Source: Callaeas wilsoni (lineage: Eukaryota > Chordata > Aves > Passeriformes > Callaeidae). From it: a stretch of 64,000 bases of DNA. A program made the translations under genes and the position numbers. Positions 12,341 to 25,246 of the stretch are shown piece after piece. The first letter of the stretch is position 1. Each line of letters opens with the position of its first letter. The notes under the pieces are model-generated. The model had not been told where the DNA came from, did no database searches, and worked only from the letters and a program-made list of their open reading frames with translations. The stretch lies in the NCBI GenBank assembly GCA_013398955.1, contig VWPU01004185.1:62001-126000 (forward strand), in the 5' to 3' direction.

Positions 12341-12510
12341 CACAGAATCATAGAATTAACTAGGTTGCAAAAGACCTTTGGGATCATTGAGTCCAACCTA
12401 TGACCTAACACCACCTTGTGAATCAGACCATGGCACCGAGTGCCACATCCAAGCTTTTCTTAAACACCTCTAGGGATGGAGAATTCTCGTCTTCCTGGGC
12501 AGCCCATTCT
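12341..12510 (-). mobile_element. CR1 LINE 3'-end fragment
   Basis: On the plus strand it starts cacagaatcatagaatta, the reverse complement of the ATTCTATGATTCTGTG end typical of avian CR1 elements. It continues with recognisable CR1 phrases: gaccttt...gatcattgagtccaacct, accatggcacc, taaacacctc..gggatgg, and cctgggcagcccatt. The element therefore lies in minus orientation, the same as the host gene. Only about 170 bp remain. This is a 5'-truncated, diverged copy with no coding capacity, as is usual for CR1 retrotransposition. The fragment is the clearest evidence that the window is avian. Confidence 0.93.
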
Positions 12511-15500
12511 TACAAAACAAAGATTTGGTATATTATTTTCTGCTTTCAGAAACCACAGCAGTGACTTAAGTAATAAATTATTAGAACTGAAACTTTCATA
12601 AATAAGTCTGCATTCTAAATCCCATTTTTCAAAACAGGCTTGGTTCTACACACTTTTTATACTAATTTTTTTCTTCTGCATAGGTATTCTGTGTGATAAT
12701 TCTGGATGTATAATACCAATAAACAGGAAAAAAGTTACTGTGGCCACAGATATGTTTACTGCAGATACATAAAAATATAACTAAGTCAGTATTACAGAAA
12801 TACTATATTAATTTGGCAAGATAAGTTCAGACTACTTCAACTGCTGTCCATGGACAAGACCTGTGCAGTGATGGGCTCTGTGTGGTGCAGAACAGGACAC
12901 ATAGCATCATAATAATCACTGAAATTGTTATTGTACATTGATTAGACATTAGGGACCAGATTTAATATCCATCCATATTCTCAGATCCCAGGCAAAATAT
13001 ATGTTGGTAGGTAAACTTGTGAATAGTGACCACCAAATTTTCTTCCTGTATATGAGAGGTAATTGAATGGAACGTGTGTCAAATCAGTCCTGCTCTGCAA
13101 AATGATTGCATGAAATGTTTATTTTACTCAACCCACGTATAGCACTAATATTGTGTAGTCTGCTGATAAATACGTATAGTATTGGGGCATATAACTGAAA
13201 TCTCTATAACTGATAATAGATGAGGAAGTATAAGGTGTGTCTGCCTCATTCTGTTGTTTGTATTAGACCTTGAAGAAAATAACAGAATAGAAACTATGAG
13301 CTTTAATAAATGAGCTTATATATGCACTATATAGACACACATTGATGCACCTGTGTTGGTATCTTATGGTACAGCATAACGTTAGGACACTAAAAATTCC
13401 TTTAAATCCATATGGAGAGAATGTTTCAGTCAAGGCAGGCTGAGTAAATTCAAAGTTGTTATGGGCCAATCCCAGAAGATCCAGTAACAACATTTACATA
13501 GGCTACATATGCTCTGGCTAACTGAGTATAAACCAAATTAAAAACCACCTTTGAATATCCAAATGCTGTGACTGAATCAAGAGACCACTTCCATCAGAGA
13601 AGGAATCTGCTGCCGAGGGTGTAAGTACCTCTCTGGCAAAAAACATGATAGAAAGAGAACCCTTTGGTTCTGGATAATTTTGAAAGCTTTACAAGATACT
13701 CAAAAGAGATGCCTGAATCAAAATGTTTTCTGTGTCTGATCTGCAAAGTATTATATCAACTATATTAAGGATTATCATGAACTGTTAGGTTTGGTGAAAG
13801 AAAATATTCTCAGGCAGATGCACTGGTCTTGAATTTTTATATCCTATCTACAAAACTGAAATTTGTAGATGTCAGATTCACTTAACACAAAGCAAAGCTT
13901 ACTCCAAGAGCAAAAACTTTAATATTTTCAATTACACTTGCTGTTTCTGCACAGTAGGTGCCATATACTGCTATTTTTAAGCCAATGTTCACAGAATATG
14001 GAGTGAGAGCTCCACAGTAATAATAAAGAAAATGAAAGGACAATGGAACTAAAAACTTTAATAGAGCTTGTGACTTTCTCACTTCATATTTTACTGAAGC
14101 AAGCATTGAATAGCAAAGAATACCATTTGAGATTGATATATTTTAAATATCTTTAAAACAGCAGCAGTGGAAACCTCCCATATGTTACCTTCTTATTATG
14201 CCTCATTGCTGACCTGGAAGGGTCACTTCCTGGAAAGAGACTCCATTTAGTTCCTCTTCTCACTAAAAGATTGCTCTTTTAAGCTCATAACCATAAGCTC
14301 AAATGGTTCCAAACTGTGGAATCAAATCCATATTATGCAACCAACTAATTTCAACAGTGCATTTTATGATGGCCAGCTTCTGTGTACAAGACTGTGGACT
14401 CTGCTCCAAACCAGTAGTCCATAGTAAACTAGTGAGAAGCACAGCACATCAGCAGTTGACACAAGTTGTGTTGGCAACTACTACCACCTGCACAGCAGAA
14501 TTAACCAATATTAAGGTATTGAACCTCCAAGCTCAGCAGTTCCGACAAAACTGAACACAAATCTTACACCAAGTAAAACACCTAAATCAAAAGCAGATAT
14601 GTAACTGCACACATTATCAGTATTTTTCTCTTGCCTTCTGTCTGGTTTTCCAGTCTCTGTTTTTTCACATTCTTGTTGCCTTACCTTGGTATAGATCATG
14701 GTTTGGACTACATAAGGGGTTGCTCTCTACTCTTTGTTGCAGCCCCTCAAATTTTGAAAAATAAGAGAGTATTGTTAGTAAGTTTCTTGCTTTTACAGCC
14801 AGGGAATATTCTGACGTTTGAACCTTTAAACTCCGGACAGAAGGTTTATATAAAATCTCAGAGATGCCTACACTCAACCATTAGTGAGGAAACGTAAGAA
14901 TGATGACTTAAATGACAGCTATTTCAGTGCTAGCCACTTCATCTGAAATGTCCACTTAACAGTTTCATCCATTATGTGTGGGCTAATCTGCAGTCCCCGA
15001 ACTGTCCTCACCTCTGAAACGTCATTAAACTGGCAGTGCAGGGAGGAGAATAGAGACCTTCTCCCATCTCTGTTAAGCAAGACAAGTCACTCTGCAGGAT
15101 TCTACACAATGAAACTGTGAATTCATATCTTCGTGCCAAACAGCTGGTAAAACAGTATTTCCATAAACTTAAAATACCGTGTGGGAGGGGAAATGAGACT
15201 TCTGCTTGAAGCTGACAGTGCAGACCTCTGTTTGCAGCTGCAAACTATTTCATAGACACCTTCAACAAAATAGTCTTTCCTTTCTGGCTCAGCAAGAAAT
15301 AAAAATAGTCCTGTGGCAAGAGCTATGGAATTTAAGTGGGATATAGGGACAAAATTCAAGTTCCCATAGTTATAATCTATGGTGGTCTGGGAACACCTCA
15401 GCTGTACACTGCACAGTGGAGCAAATGGACTGACTGGGAACAATGGATCAGTGTGAGACTAAGTGATTTTCTGAACTTCAGAGCAGCCTCAAGAAAAATA

Positions 15501-15531
15501 ATCGAGTTAAGTGTTACAAGGGCTCTCAAGG

Positions 15532-15543
15532 TGAGAGCTCTCA
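15532..15543. repeat. 12-bp palindrome within an overlapping direct repeat
   Basis: TGAGAGCTCTCA is self-complementary, and the octet-plus gctctcaag occurs twice, at 15522-15530 and 15537-15545. It is a short structure of unknown meaning. Confidence 0.6.
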
Positions 15544-16138
15544 AGATAGCTTTTCCTAGGCACCTCGTGCTTCCCACCCAACATTACACTGTGCTTGTCA
15601 CCACTTCCAGAGTAGTCTTCAATATCACTCTTCTTCACATAATCTCATTCTCCTAGTCCCCTCTCTCCAGAATCCTTTTGTACACCTCATCTCAGAAGAC
15701 ACCACTGGGAAAAGGGGGAATTGATGCTTCTGTTGGTCCCGGTGTTAAGCAGATGGGAAAACCTGACATTTTCCTGTGAGGAACAGTCTGGATGCAGCCA
15801 TAAAGGATTTTGAGAGTCATACTGGATTCACTTATAATCAGTAAGATCCACAACAAAAAAATCTGAACAGACCCCAGGCCTTTGCCCAAGACACCTTTCC
15901 AAGTCTGAAAAGGGAAAAATGTTGAACTTGTAAAATGTATCAATGTGAGATGTATTATAGGTTCTAACTTTAACTGATACACACACAAATCAATCAAAAA
16001 ATAAACACAAATTCCAAGTGTATTCAGTGCATCTGGGTGTCGTAAAAAGCATAACATACACGACAGCGAACGGGCGTGGGAAAAGAGAAATATAAAGTCA
16101 CTCTTGAACCTTCAATTTATCTCTAAATGTTTTCATAG

Positions 16139-16153
16139 TTTTTTTTTTTTTTT
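16139..16153. repeat. Homopolymer T15
   Basis: A run of 15 T lies in the large intron. It is A-rich on the transcribed strand orientation and may be a relic poly-A tail or simple slippage. No adjoining element is recognised. Confidence 0.85.
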
Positions 16154-18740
16154 AACTTCAGTTCATTTTTTATTATGAAGTAGTAAAAAAAAACCAAAAC
16201 CAAAGAACTTGAGGATAGATTTGCATTGGTAAGTTAACAGGAAATTCCATGAACACAATGATCTAAATGAGCACACAAAATTCTATTGAGGAGGGATGCA
16301 AAGCCCTGTGATGCAACGTAAGACAGCACTACCTCAATTTCTTCTGTCCTGTTAGAGACCTTTGCCCTGTGAGGTGCTGAAAGCCTCAACTTACAGTGCA
16401 CTCAGTGCAAAGAAGCCATGAAACTGAAGACATTACCTCATGAAATTGAATCCTGAAATGTTAAGTTACTCAGTAAAAGGTTCTTCATTGTTAATTTTTC
16501 TCCTGTAGTATTCAAAATACCTCTTTTAGGAAAGTTTACATTTCTATATTTTCTCACGTTTTTTTCCTTCCTGCAATTGCACACTGTACCCAGAGAATTT
16601 TATAACAATGTTTTGTATTATAGTGATATTGAAACTCCATGTGTAGTACCCTAAAAACTTACAGGACAGTTAGCAAAAACCAACCCCAAATAATTGAAAT
16701 GTCTACTTCACTGGAAAACAAGATGTTGTAAGCAAAAACTGCAACAAAGAAAACTCATCAAGAAGCTGAGCCCTGCTTCCCCAAACATCCACATCCCCAA
16801 CAGCTCTTAGCATAGACCTACCTCAGGAAATTTGTGAGGAGAAAAGGAAATGGGTGCTGCAGTTAATCTCTTGGGGTCAGGGGACAGCAGCACTGTGTCA
16901 CACTCACCTGTGAGGAGCATTTCTGGATCTGCTCTGTAGATCTAGGGCTGCTGAGAGTTACTTTTGGAAAATTCAAACAAGCCACAGGTTTTACATGAGA
17001 CATCAGCTGAGGATATTTCTTCTAGCCCTGAAAAAGCACTCTCATACTTTGCTGATTTACAGAAAATTATGTTGCAACTCGGGATTTACAAAGAATAATT
17101 TCCCACTGTGAAAATTCACCCAATACATAAGAAGTATTGCTAGCAGAGAGATGGGATTATGCTATTTTACACTGTGCAAGGACAGAGGAGGTGATGAGAA
17201 AGTGTCCAACTCAAGGCTTATTAGCACAGAGCTTATTGTTTCCCTAAAAGAGTTTGATGCATGACACGGCTGTGAAAAAAACAAAACAGACTTTTTACAT
17301 GGCACACAAGTTTTAGCCATTTTACACGTCCTGGATTATTGGCCACACATCACTGAATAAGATCAGTTCCTTTGCAGATGGCACAAACAGCACAGCAGCA
17401 GCTTAACAATAAATAATATATAAAGATGTGGCAGAGCAAATAGGTTGTCTTAAATAACCATTTTAAGAGATGGCATTTAAAAGCAAAACAAAAAACCTCC
17501 ACGAAATATGTCTAATAAGCATCCAGTCCTTTCTAGCTCTTTCCTGCTCAGAGTGCAGCACGTGTTAATGATGTCAAATAGGCAACCAATAAGGTACTAA
17601 GTGTGGTACAACAGTGTGTAGCTTGAATGTACTAAATTCTTCTTAGCAGCTTAACAAGTTAATTCAGCAAAGGCAATTTCCACAGATTTTGAGAATATTA
17701 AACTTTTTGGCTGAGACCATGTGTAGGAAATGAAATCCCAAAGACTACTCTTCAAAAAAACCCGAAAACCTGAGATTACCTCAAACCAACTTGTTACCTT
17801 CAAAGTAACTTTTATTTTCAGCACGAGCTGTAACTGTAACAAATTACTTTGAGCCCAACAGGTTGTGTTATAAATATTTCAGATATATATAGAGTGTGAA
17901 TAAAATCTTTATAGAGCACCTCCAAATATTGTGTAAGTACTACACATGATTACTGAATAAATATTTTAGAAATATTTTCCTGAGTTTTAAAAAATTTTAT
18001 TCATTCTGCTTTTTATATCATTCAGCTGCTACATCTAACCATGATAATGATGATTTCAGTTACATGGGCTATAGAGGGAGAGGAAAATTTTGTCTCACAC
18101 TTTTCTAACTTTCAAAAGTTACCTGTCATCAGTTTGCTATCATAACAATGTTATTATGTCAATGTAAAATGAAATAGATTTATCGGAGCTAGGAACAAAT
18201 TGTATGCTATCATCTGAAAAGCAAAGGAAATTTTTGATTCCATTCCTGATATGCAAGAGTCCAGGTCAGTCATTACAAACCATTAACAAGGCAAGCCAAA
18301 ATGAACTACTTAAGCATAATTCAACTATACCTAATATTAACATTCTTCAAAATCCTGGAGGATTTGCTGAAATGCAGAACATACATTTTCTTCCTTAAAT
18401 GCAAAATAGCAGCCTAAACAAATTAATTTGTCTGAATGGAGAGAAGGGGAAGGGATTAGAGCAGAAGTCATGACATAACCAATTTTCTTGGACCTTACTG
18501 AAGCTCCTGTGGAAAAAGCAGGCTCATACAATTTCTGCTACTACTCTACTCAACTTTCTTGTATATCAACTAATTTTTTTGCAGGAATCCATGAGAAAAG
18601 ATCAAAATCAGACTAAATTCTAAGTGACCAAATACTGCCAATGTCTCCACTTCTGCTATTACACAGTTCCAGGATGTAACATAGAAGAATGGTAACTCAT
18701 TTACAGTGTACTCCACTGTGCATGGTGCAGACACAGATTA

Positions 18741-18805
18741 GAGGATGACATAATGGATAAAGCACTGGCCTTTCACCCTTGGGATTTTGTTCAGCCTGCA
18801 GTCCT
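18741..18805 (+). repeat. Possible tRNA-derived SINE remnant
   Basis: The stretch contains an A-box-like element (taatggataaagc), then ctggcctttcacccttgg, which resembles the anticodon arm of a tRNA-Glu(UUC) with TTC in a CTTTCAC loop. About 35 nt on is a degenerate B-box-like element (ttttgttcagcct). Arm pairing is incomplete and there is no intact acceptor stem, so it is not a functional tRNA. An old tRNA-derived SINE head or tRNA pseudogene is the likeliest reading, but chance resemblance cannot be excluded without a repeat library. Confidence 0.35.
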
Positions 18806-20397
18806 ATCAGATAATGGGTTTGGCAATCTCCACTAGTCTCTTTTGGACACTAATCCCCACTACAGAGTCACTATAATTCATCATATAATTTAATACACCT
18901 GGCAACTTTACCACCAGTTCATTCTTTTGTTACATAATGGCCCAAAGTGAAGTCAAGGGTGGTTAATGATCTGACAACTGGCTATTATCTCCCATAACAG
19001 CTGATTTTGAGGGGATTATTGCAGTCATAAACCATTTTATAAAAATTGGCAACTGGGAAAGCAGCGTAAGAAAATAAGGTGATATTTAGAAGTTTTATCA
19101 CTGATTTTCTACCAATCTGTAATGGAGTTTCTAGCATCCAAAAAATGCTGGAGAGGAAACTTGAGATTAAAGCTACAGATCATGAGCCAAGAATCTGAGG
19201 CCTGAACAAGCTGATAGTCAGAAAGGTTTGACTGTTTTGAGATTACAGACGCCTTTTGTCTTTCTTTTCTTTCTCTGTCAAATAGACAGTATATTTCTCC
19301 TTTATTTTGCCTCAATTATTTGTTCACCTCTTCACTTTATCAGGATTCTTCCCTTTTCAATTTGAAGTATTTCACCACTTTTGGTACTCCAGTTTTAGAC
19401 CCACAGCTTTGTTCACAAATGAACAAGGGACTCCCCTGCTATCCAGAACAATCACTGAGGATATAAGTGACCCTTGAGGCAAGACAAAGGGGAGCTGCAC
19501 TCAGTCGATGGGACAAGAAATCAGCTCACTGAAACTGTGGGAAAGCATGGGAAGACGAGCAGCTGAGGATCCAGTCTAAACTAAAATGGCATTAACACGC
19601 AAGCAAACAGGCAATAGCACCAAGGTACTCATAGTCAAGGGAAAAAGCACACACAATTCCCACTGGAAATAAGTATGGGTCCTGCAAAGTGGTAAAAAGG
19701 CACCCAAAATTTCACCAGATAAAAGTTAACAGGATGTAATTTTCGTTTGGTAGACATCAGACTGCAGAAGGATAATTATAAAAGGTGTAAGGTCCTTCTG
19801 GGCTCTCTGGTACATCACAGCTACATCTGTGCAATGTCATTTTGCATCATGCAGGTGTGAAGCAATAGTTGGATGTTCTATATTTAATCAACAAAATTGC
19901 TTTGTAGAATAAATTTCACACCAAAAAAAATCATTAAAATAAAGCCAGAGAAATTCAATCCATAGCCACTCCTGCTCTGACCAAGAGGCATTACGAAAAT
20001 GTCCAGTTTAATAAAATATGATCCGTTTGCAGAAGCCTTACAGAATTGTGTTGAAGTGAGCTTCTGTACTTCATGGCTCAGGATATCTGTCTTTTTTCAT
20101 GCAGGCTTGAATTGAGCAAGCTTTCCTTCACTACAAGGAGACGTAAATCCCCCTGGCCTGTGCTTTGAACCAACCATTTTAGGTAAAAGTCAATGTGGCG
20201 CTGAGCTCCACTTTGTAAGCCTATGTTTGGTTCTGTACAACTGAATTTTATGATAGGTTTTATACTGCATTCAGCAGCAAAAGGTTCAGGCTCTAAGAAT
20301 CCAACTTGCAACAGGAAGATTTTCATAATGTAGCACAGAAAACTGTATGAGGTCTACTCAGAGAATGGAAAGAATTTTGTGAATTGTAGATGTAACT

Positions 20398-20500
20398 GAA
20401 TCATAGAATGTGAGTTGGAAGGGATCCACAAGGATTATCAGAGTCCAAGTCCTGGGCCTGCACAGGACAGTCCCAAGAATCATACCATGTGCCTGAGAAT
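20398..20500 (-). mobile_element. CR1 LINE 3'-end fragment, second subfamily
   Basis: The plus strand begins gaatcatagaatgtgagttg and continues gaagggatccacaaggat, gagtccaa, cctgcacaggaca and caccatgtgcctgaga-like text. This is the variant of the CR1 3' region with the 'cctgcacaggaca' block, different from the copy at 12341. It is about 100 bp long, 5'-truncated, in minus orientation and non-coding. The right boundary is where similarity to the family as I remember it fades. Confidence 0.88.
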
Positions 20501-23161
20501 AAAACGGAAGACTTACAAGAACAGGAAAAAGTTTGTGCAAAGAATTTTAAGATTACTTTACTTGTTCATTGAATTACGAAATCAGCCAAAGCAGAAGAAG
20601 CTGTAAATGCAGATGCTGCTCTGGTGGAACTGCAGACCCACTGTTTGGCAAACTCTAGTAGGAATGTGTGTTTATTGTTGGACTTCCTGTGAGTAGAAAC
20701 ACTACAACTTCTTTAAGAATATCTTTCTGAAAATGCTGAGTTAGTGGATAGAAAAATGAATGACATTTTACATAAAAACAGTCTGCTATGCTGAGAAACA
20801 TTTAATCCTTCAGATGCTATGTATACACACCATGAATTGTTTGAACCTTCAAAGTGCTACAGCAAAAATATAAAATAGATACGAAATTCCTTTGTCTTGA
20901 CATTTTAACCAACTGAAGGCCATTGCTGCTCAGACTGTCATGGTATACCAGTCAGTATTAAAATTGCTATGCCTTTAAGTTTATCTTTGATTAAAAATTA
21001 AATGTACCTCTAGTTTATAATTTTTGTAGCCCTACAGCATCCATGTGTTCTTACAGTTAAGTGAAGTCAAATTAAATATTTAATACACCATTCTAATTAG
21101 CTACAAACTATTACCTGATTTAAGTCTGTAAATGAATGTGAAAAGACTCTGGAGGCCTAATGTTAACCTTCATCCACTCCAGTTATATGAGAGAAATTAC
21201 AGGCTCTAATTAGACTCTTTAAACTGCAAAGAAATAGAATTTTCATAACCAGCTTATTAAAAAACGAAGACCCCCTTGGGACAGGGCAAATTGCTTCTAC
21301 CCTGATCCGCTTATCCTTGTACAACACCATACAGAAGACTCATGATGTCTGACTTGCAGCTCATATTTCTCCCAAATTAATGAGCACTCAAATTATTCCA
21401 GCTGCCCCCTTGGCACGGGGAAAAATTGAAAATCCATGGCTGCCAAGTGACGTGTATAACCCAGCTGCTAAATAAAATGTGCTTAAGGGGACACAGCTGT
21501 CGAGGTGACTATTTACATTAAAGTAAGTCCATGGATACAGAACAAATGTCTAAAGACAGAAACAGTGTACAGCATTTTGTTTAACCCTTGAATTTAACTA
21601 GGTCATGAAAATTTGCAACATCATTTATAGGCTAAAGGTAAGTGCATGGTCTTTTGACCTTATGATTTGTTTCTTCCAATTTGTCTAATCTTGGAAAAAT
21701 TCTGATTTTCTTTCTATAAAACGGGTACATTCAGAGGAATTACATGACAGAGTAGAATTCACATGACAGAAAGGACAGCTGATTTTTCAAAACAACCCTA
21801 CTTGAGAAAAATACAGAAAGTTTAATGCCATCTCCTGCTCCCCAAACGTGTGCAGTGTGATGATAAGCACAATTTTTGAGGCCGCAGAATGGAAAATGAT
21901 ACTTGCAGAGAATTCACACAGACTTGTGCAGTCAAAAAGAGACTATTACACTTTTTTGCCTTGACCTCCACAGGCTGCCAACTCACTTCCACATGAAACT
22001 GAGGATACCAGGTATTATATTTAAACACTAAACAGTATAAGAACTCTGTTCTGTAAGAGTTAACTCTATCCTAAAATACTTCAGGATGCTGTGATTCATA
22101 GGCCATATTTTTAAATGTTTTATAAACCATGACTGTAACCCAGCTGACCTGAAAACCACCATGCCAGTAGAATATATACCCTGGAATAATAGGGGCCAAT
22201 GCAAAGTTTCTCTTTACTAATCAGGAATACTTGGCCAGAGGACACCTTGAATCTAGGACCATAGTCTAAATTCAAATATTTACAGTCAAAAATATTTGCT
22301 TTGTTCAGCAAGTACATGTGAGGCCTAAGCTGTAAAAAAATATGTGCGCAAGCAAATCCTAACAAGAACTGTACAGAACCCAACAACTGGAGAGAAGGTT
22401 CAATTAGTCAAAGGTTTATTTATTTCAGCCTTTACCAGATGGTTTGAGTAGTTACTATGACACAAGCATTTTTAACTGTGGGATTAGGAGCTGAGGTCAT
22501 ATTTGAAAAAAAATGGTAGATAAGTAATATGTGTTTCAATCAAAGAAGCCTGATAAAATTTCCCATGAAGTATTGGAGAAACTAATCAAATAATCTTTAA
22601 AATATTAGTAAATATTTCTTAAGATCTCTGGGTAGCAAAGGAAATTCCAAGGACAAGAACAGTGAAACATATTTTTAAATATTTTCAAAACCAAGGGAAA
22701 AAAATCTGTAGAATTACTTCCTAGATTTTACTACCCAAAAAGACACTAGCAAAAGTCATTAAACAATTAATTCACAATCTTGTACAACACAATAATGTGG
22801 AAAGAAACAGCCAACATTAATCCAAGAGTGATTCTGTTTAACCAGTCTTATTTCCCTTCATAACAAGTGCCTTTTGAACTGCAGAGGTGAAAAGAGGAAA
22901 AAGATATCCTGATTAAATTCTCTAAGTATTTTTAGAAGTATGGCCATCCTCACCAATCGTGGACTCACAGGCAGAATACCATCCATAAGAGCTTCCAACT
23001 GGGCCTGACAAAAATAAGCCACAGCATATTATGCGCTCAGTGATGTTGTTTCCCTCTAAGGACTCCAAGCCTAATGAAATGAACACAAGGTGAATGCACT
23101 TCTCAGACAGCTGTGCTCTCAAAGGGGATTTATTATTGTCCTGTTAGGAAAAGAATTTGGT

Positions 23162-23172
23162 GGGGGGGGGGG
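23162..23172. repeat. Homopolymer G11
   Basis: A run of 11 G (C on the transcript) is flanked by short GG pairs. Long G runs are rare in this window, and copy number may be unreliable in assemblies. Confidence 0.85.
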
Positions 23173-25198
23173 AAACCTGGCCAGTACCAAGAGCAATTTA
23201 ATAATTCGATTGAGGATTTAGATGAAGAGAACCCTTAAAAATTTGTCAAATGACATGAAGCTGGAAGTCATTCCAGGCCCATTGGAATACAGAATTAGAA
23301 TTCAAAATAATATTTGGGAGCAAGAGAAACAGTCTGAAATTAACAGGATTAAATTTGTGTCAAAGAAGAATCTCATTAAGAGGGAAAGTTCTAATGCATG
23401 AATGAAAGCTCAGAAAGAACTTAGTGGAGCACCCCAAAAAATCTAGATTTCAGAAAGAATCACAAATCCATTGTGGGTCAAAAATGTCAAACTACTGCAA
23501 TAAAAGCAATATGAAACACTTGCTGGATGTAGCTAAAAGAAATGGCAATAAATACTTGACATGGATACAAGATAAAGGAAGTGATTATTCAGTTCTACCT
23601 GTGAAAAGGAGAAATGGAAAAAAGGTTTAGCGGGACTTGGTGTTACTGCAGAGACAGTTAAAAAAGTCTGTCATAAAGTAGGAACCCTGCATGTACACAA
23701 GAATTGGGTGTTTTTTACTTATCATTATCTATCTTAGGTAACATTAAAAGCACTGTAACTGAGAATGTCATCCAAGAATAAAAACCATTTTACATAAGGC
23801 TGCAGACATTGTAACATAATGGTCACCTTAGTTAAATATGAAAACCAGGTTTGCTTCATCATTCTTCTCTGACTGCATCCTGAGCGACATTTAAGGATTT
23901 TACCTGTGGATGACTCCAGGTACTGTGGTTAACCCTTTCAGAATGTTAACAAAACACTGAGGGGTTTCACCTGTAAGTTTGAATTCATCCATGTTCCGGT
24001 ATTTGTTAAACATTAACAGCACCAGTTGAGGTGTTTGTAAAGAAATACTTTGAATTTTTTAAACCTGATACTAGAGAGAACAAAGAATGAAGATCTGAAC
24101 TACTGTGGACACTAAATACGAAAAACAGCCTAGAGAGGTCCACCCTCTGAGTTCAGAACTAAGTAAGCTTTTTTCTCTGAGTCCTGTAGTTAATTATAAA
24201 AACATGCTTTGTTTGCTCTCTCCATTTTCACTGCTGGTTTTGCGTTGTCCAAACCGTATAAAAGTATGCAGTGATGTCACCATATGTATCATGGACAAGA
24301 AAAAATAGATGAATACTCTATAAACACTCTTCGTTCTTAAAACATGTAGCCTAAACAAAGGGCTTCCTCGTCCTTCTTTTAGAGAAACATGGAAAAAAGG
24401 AGAACTGAGAACAAAAATGAGGACATTGAGCATCAGCATACTTACATTAAACTTGCATTTGACAAAGGAAACACAGGAAAGTTAAGTTAGTGGTGAAAAA
24501 TGGGGAACTCCAAATTTAAATGATAGAAAGAATTCATTTTGCAGAAGGATTTTTGACACTGAGCAACTGATTTCTTAAAAATCTTCCTGACGTGCTACAT
24601 CACTGTATTCATTTTTCCTTCAAGCAATCTTTTCTGGAGAATAACAGAATCTATTCAAAAAGCTGCCTTTTCTGACATTTTACTGCCTCTATCACAATGC
24701 CCAGTATAAGACCTAAAAACAGAAATTCCAAACTCTAGAACTTTTTTAACACATGGAGTCATTTTAAATATCTAAAACCCACCTAATCACTCTGTAACTT
24801 TTTAATGCAGCTGCTTAATGCTGCAGAAAAAGTAAGAGACTCTTGGAGTAGGGATGTAAAGACAAAAGAACAAAGTAATGCCCTCAGTGCCAAGAAGAAA
24901 AGGGAAAGAATGAAAGTTGGAAAGCAAGACAAAGACAGGATTAAAGAATAAAATAGCTTACAGCAGAAGGAAGACAGTACTTCTGAGAACTGTAAAGGGC
25001 AGAATTGTAAAAACTGCAGACTGCACTGAAAATGAGACATTGAGAGCTCTTGATGTGATGAAAAGAATAAACATCGTTAATGCAATGTCAGGCAACACAG
25101 GGACACAGTGCCCAACTGAGATACAAACAAAACACAATAATAGTAAAGATTAGGAAGTCAAGATATGAGCCTAGAATGATATCTTATTATCTATGTTG

Positions 25199-25246
25199 TA
25201 TATATATATATGACATCATATACATGTCTACACATGACTTCATATA
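25199..25246. repeat. (TA)6 tract followed by a near-duplicate 13-mer
   Basis: A TA run at 25199-25210 leads into atgacatcatata (25210-25222), and a copy with one mismatch, atgacttcatata, lies at 25234-25246. It is a simple-sequence region with a short local duplication. Confidence 0.6.

Noticed and set aside
15692..16057. Minus-strand open frame of 121 codons
   Set aside because: No motif, no splice context and no matching family. Treated as chance.
18741..18805. Functional tRNA gene
   Set aside because: No intact acceptor stem and a degenerate B box. Kept only as a possible SINE relic.
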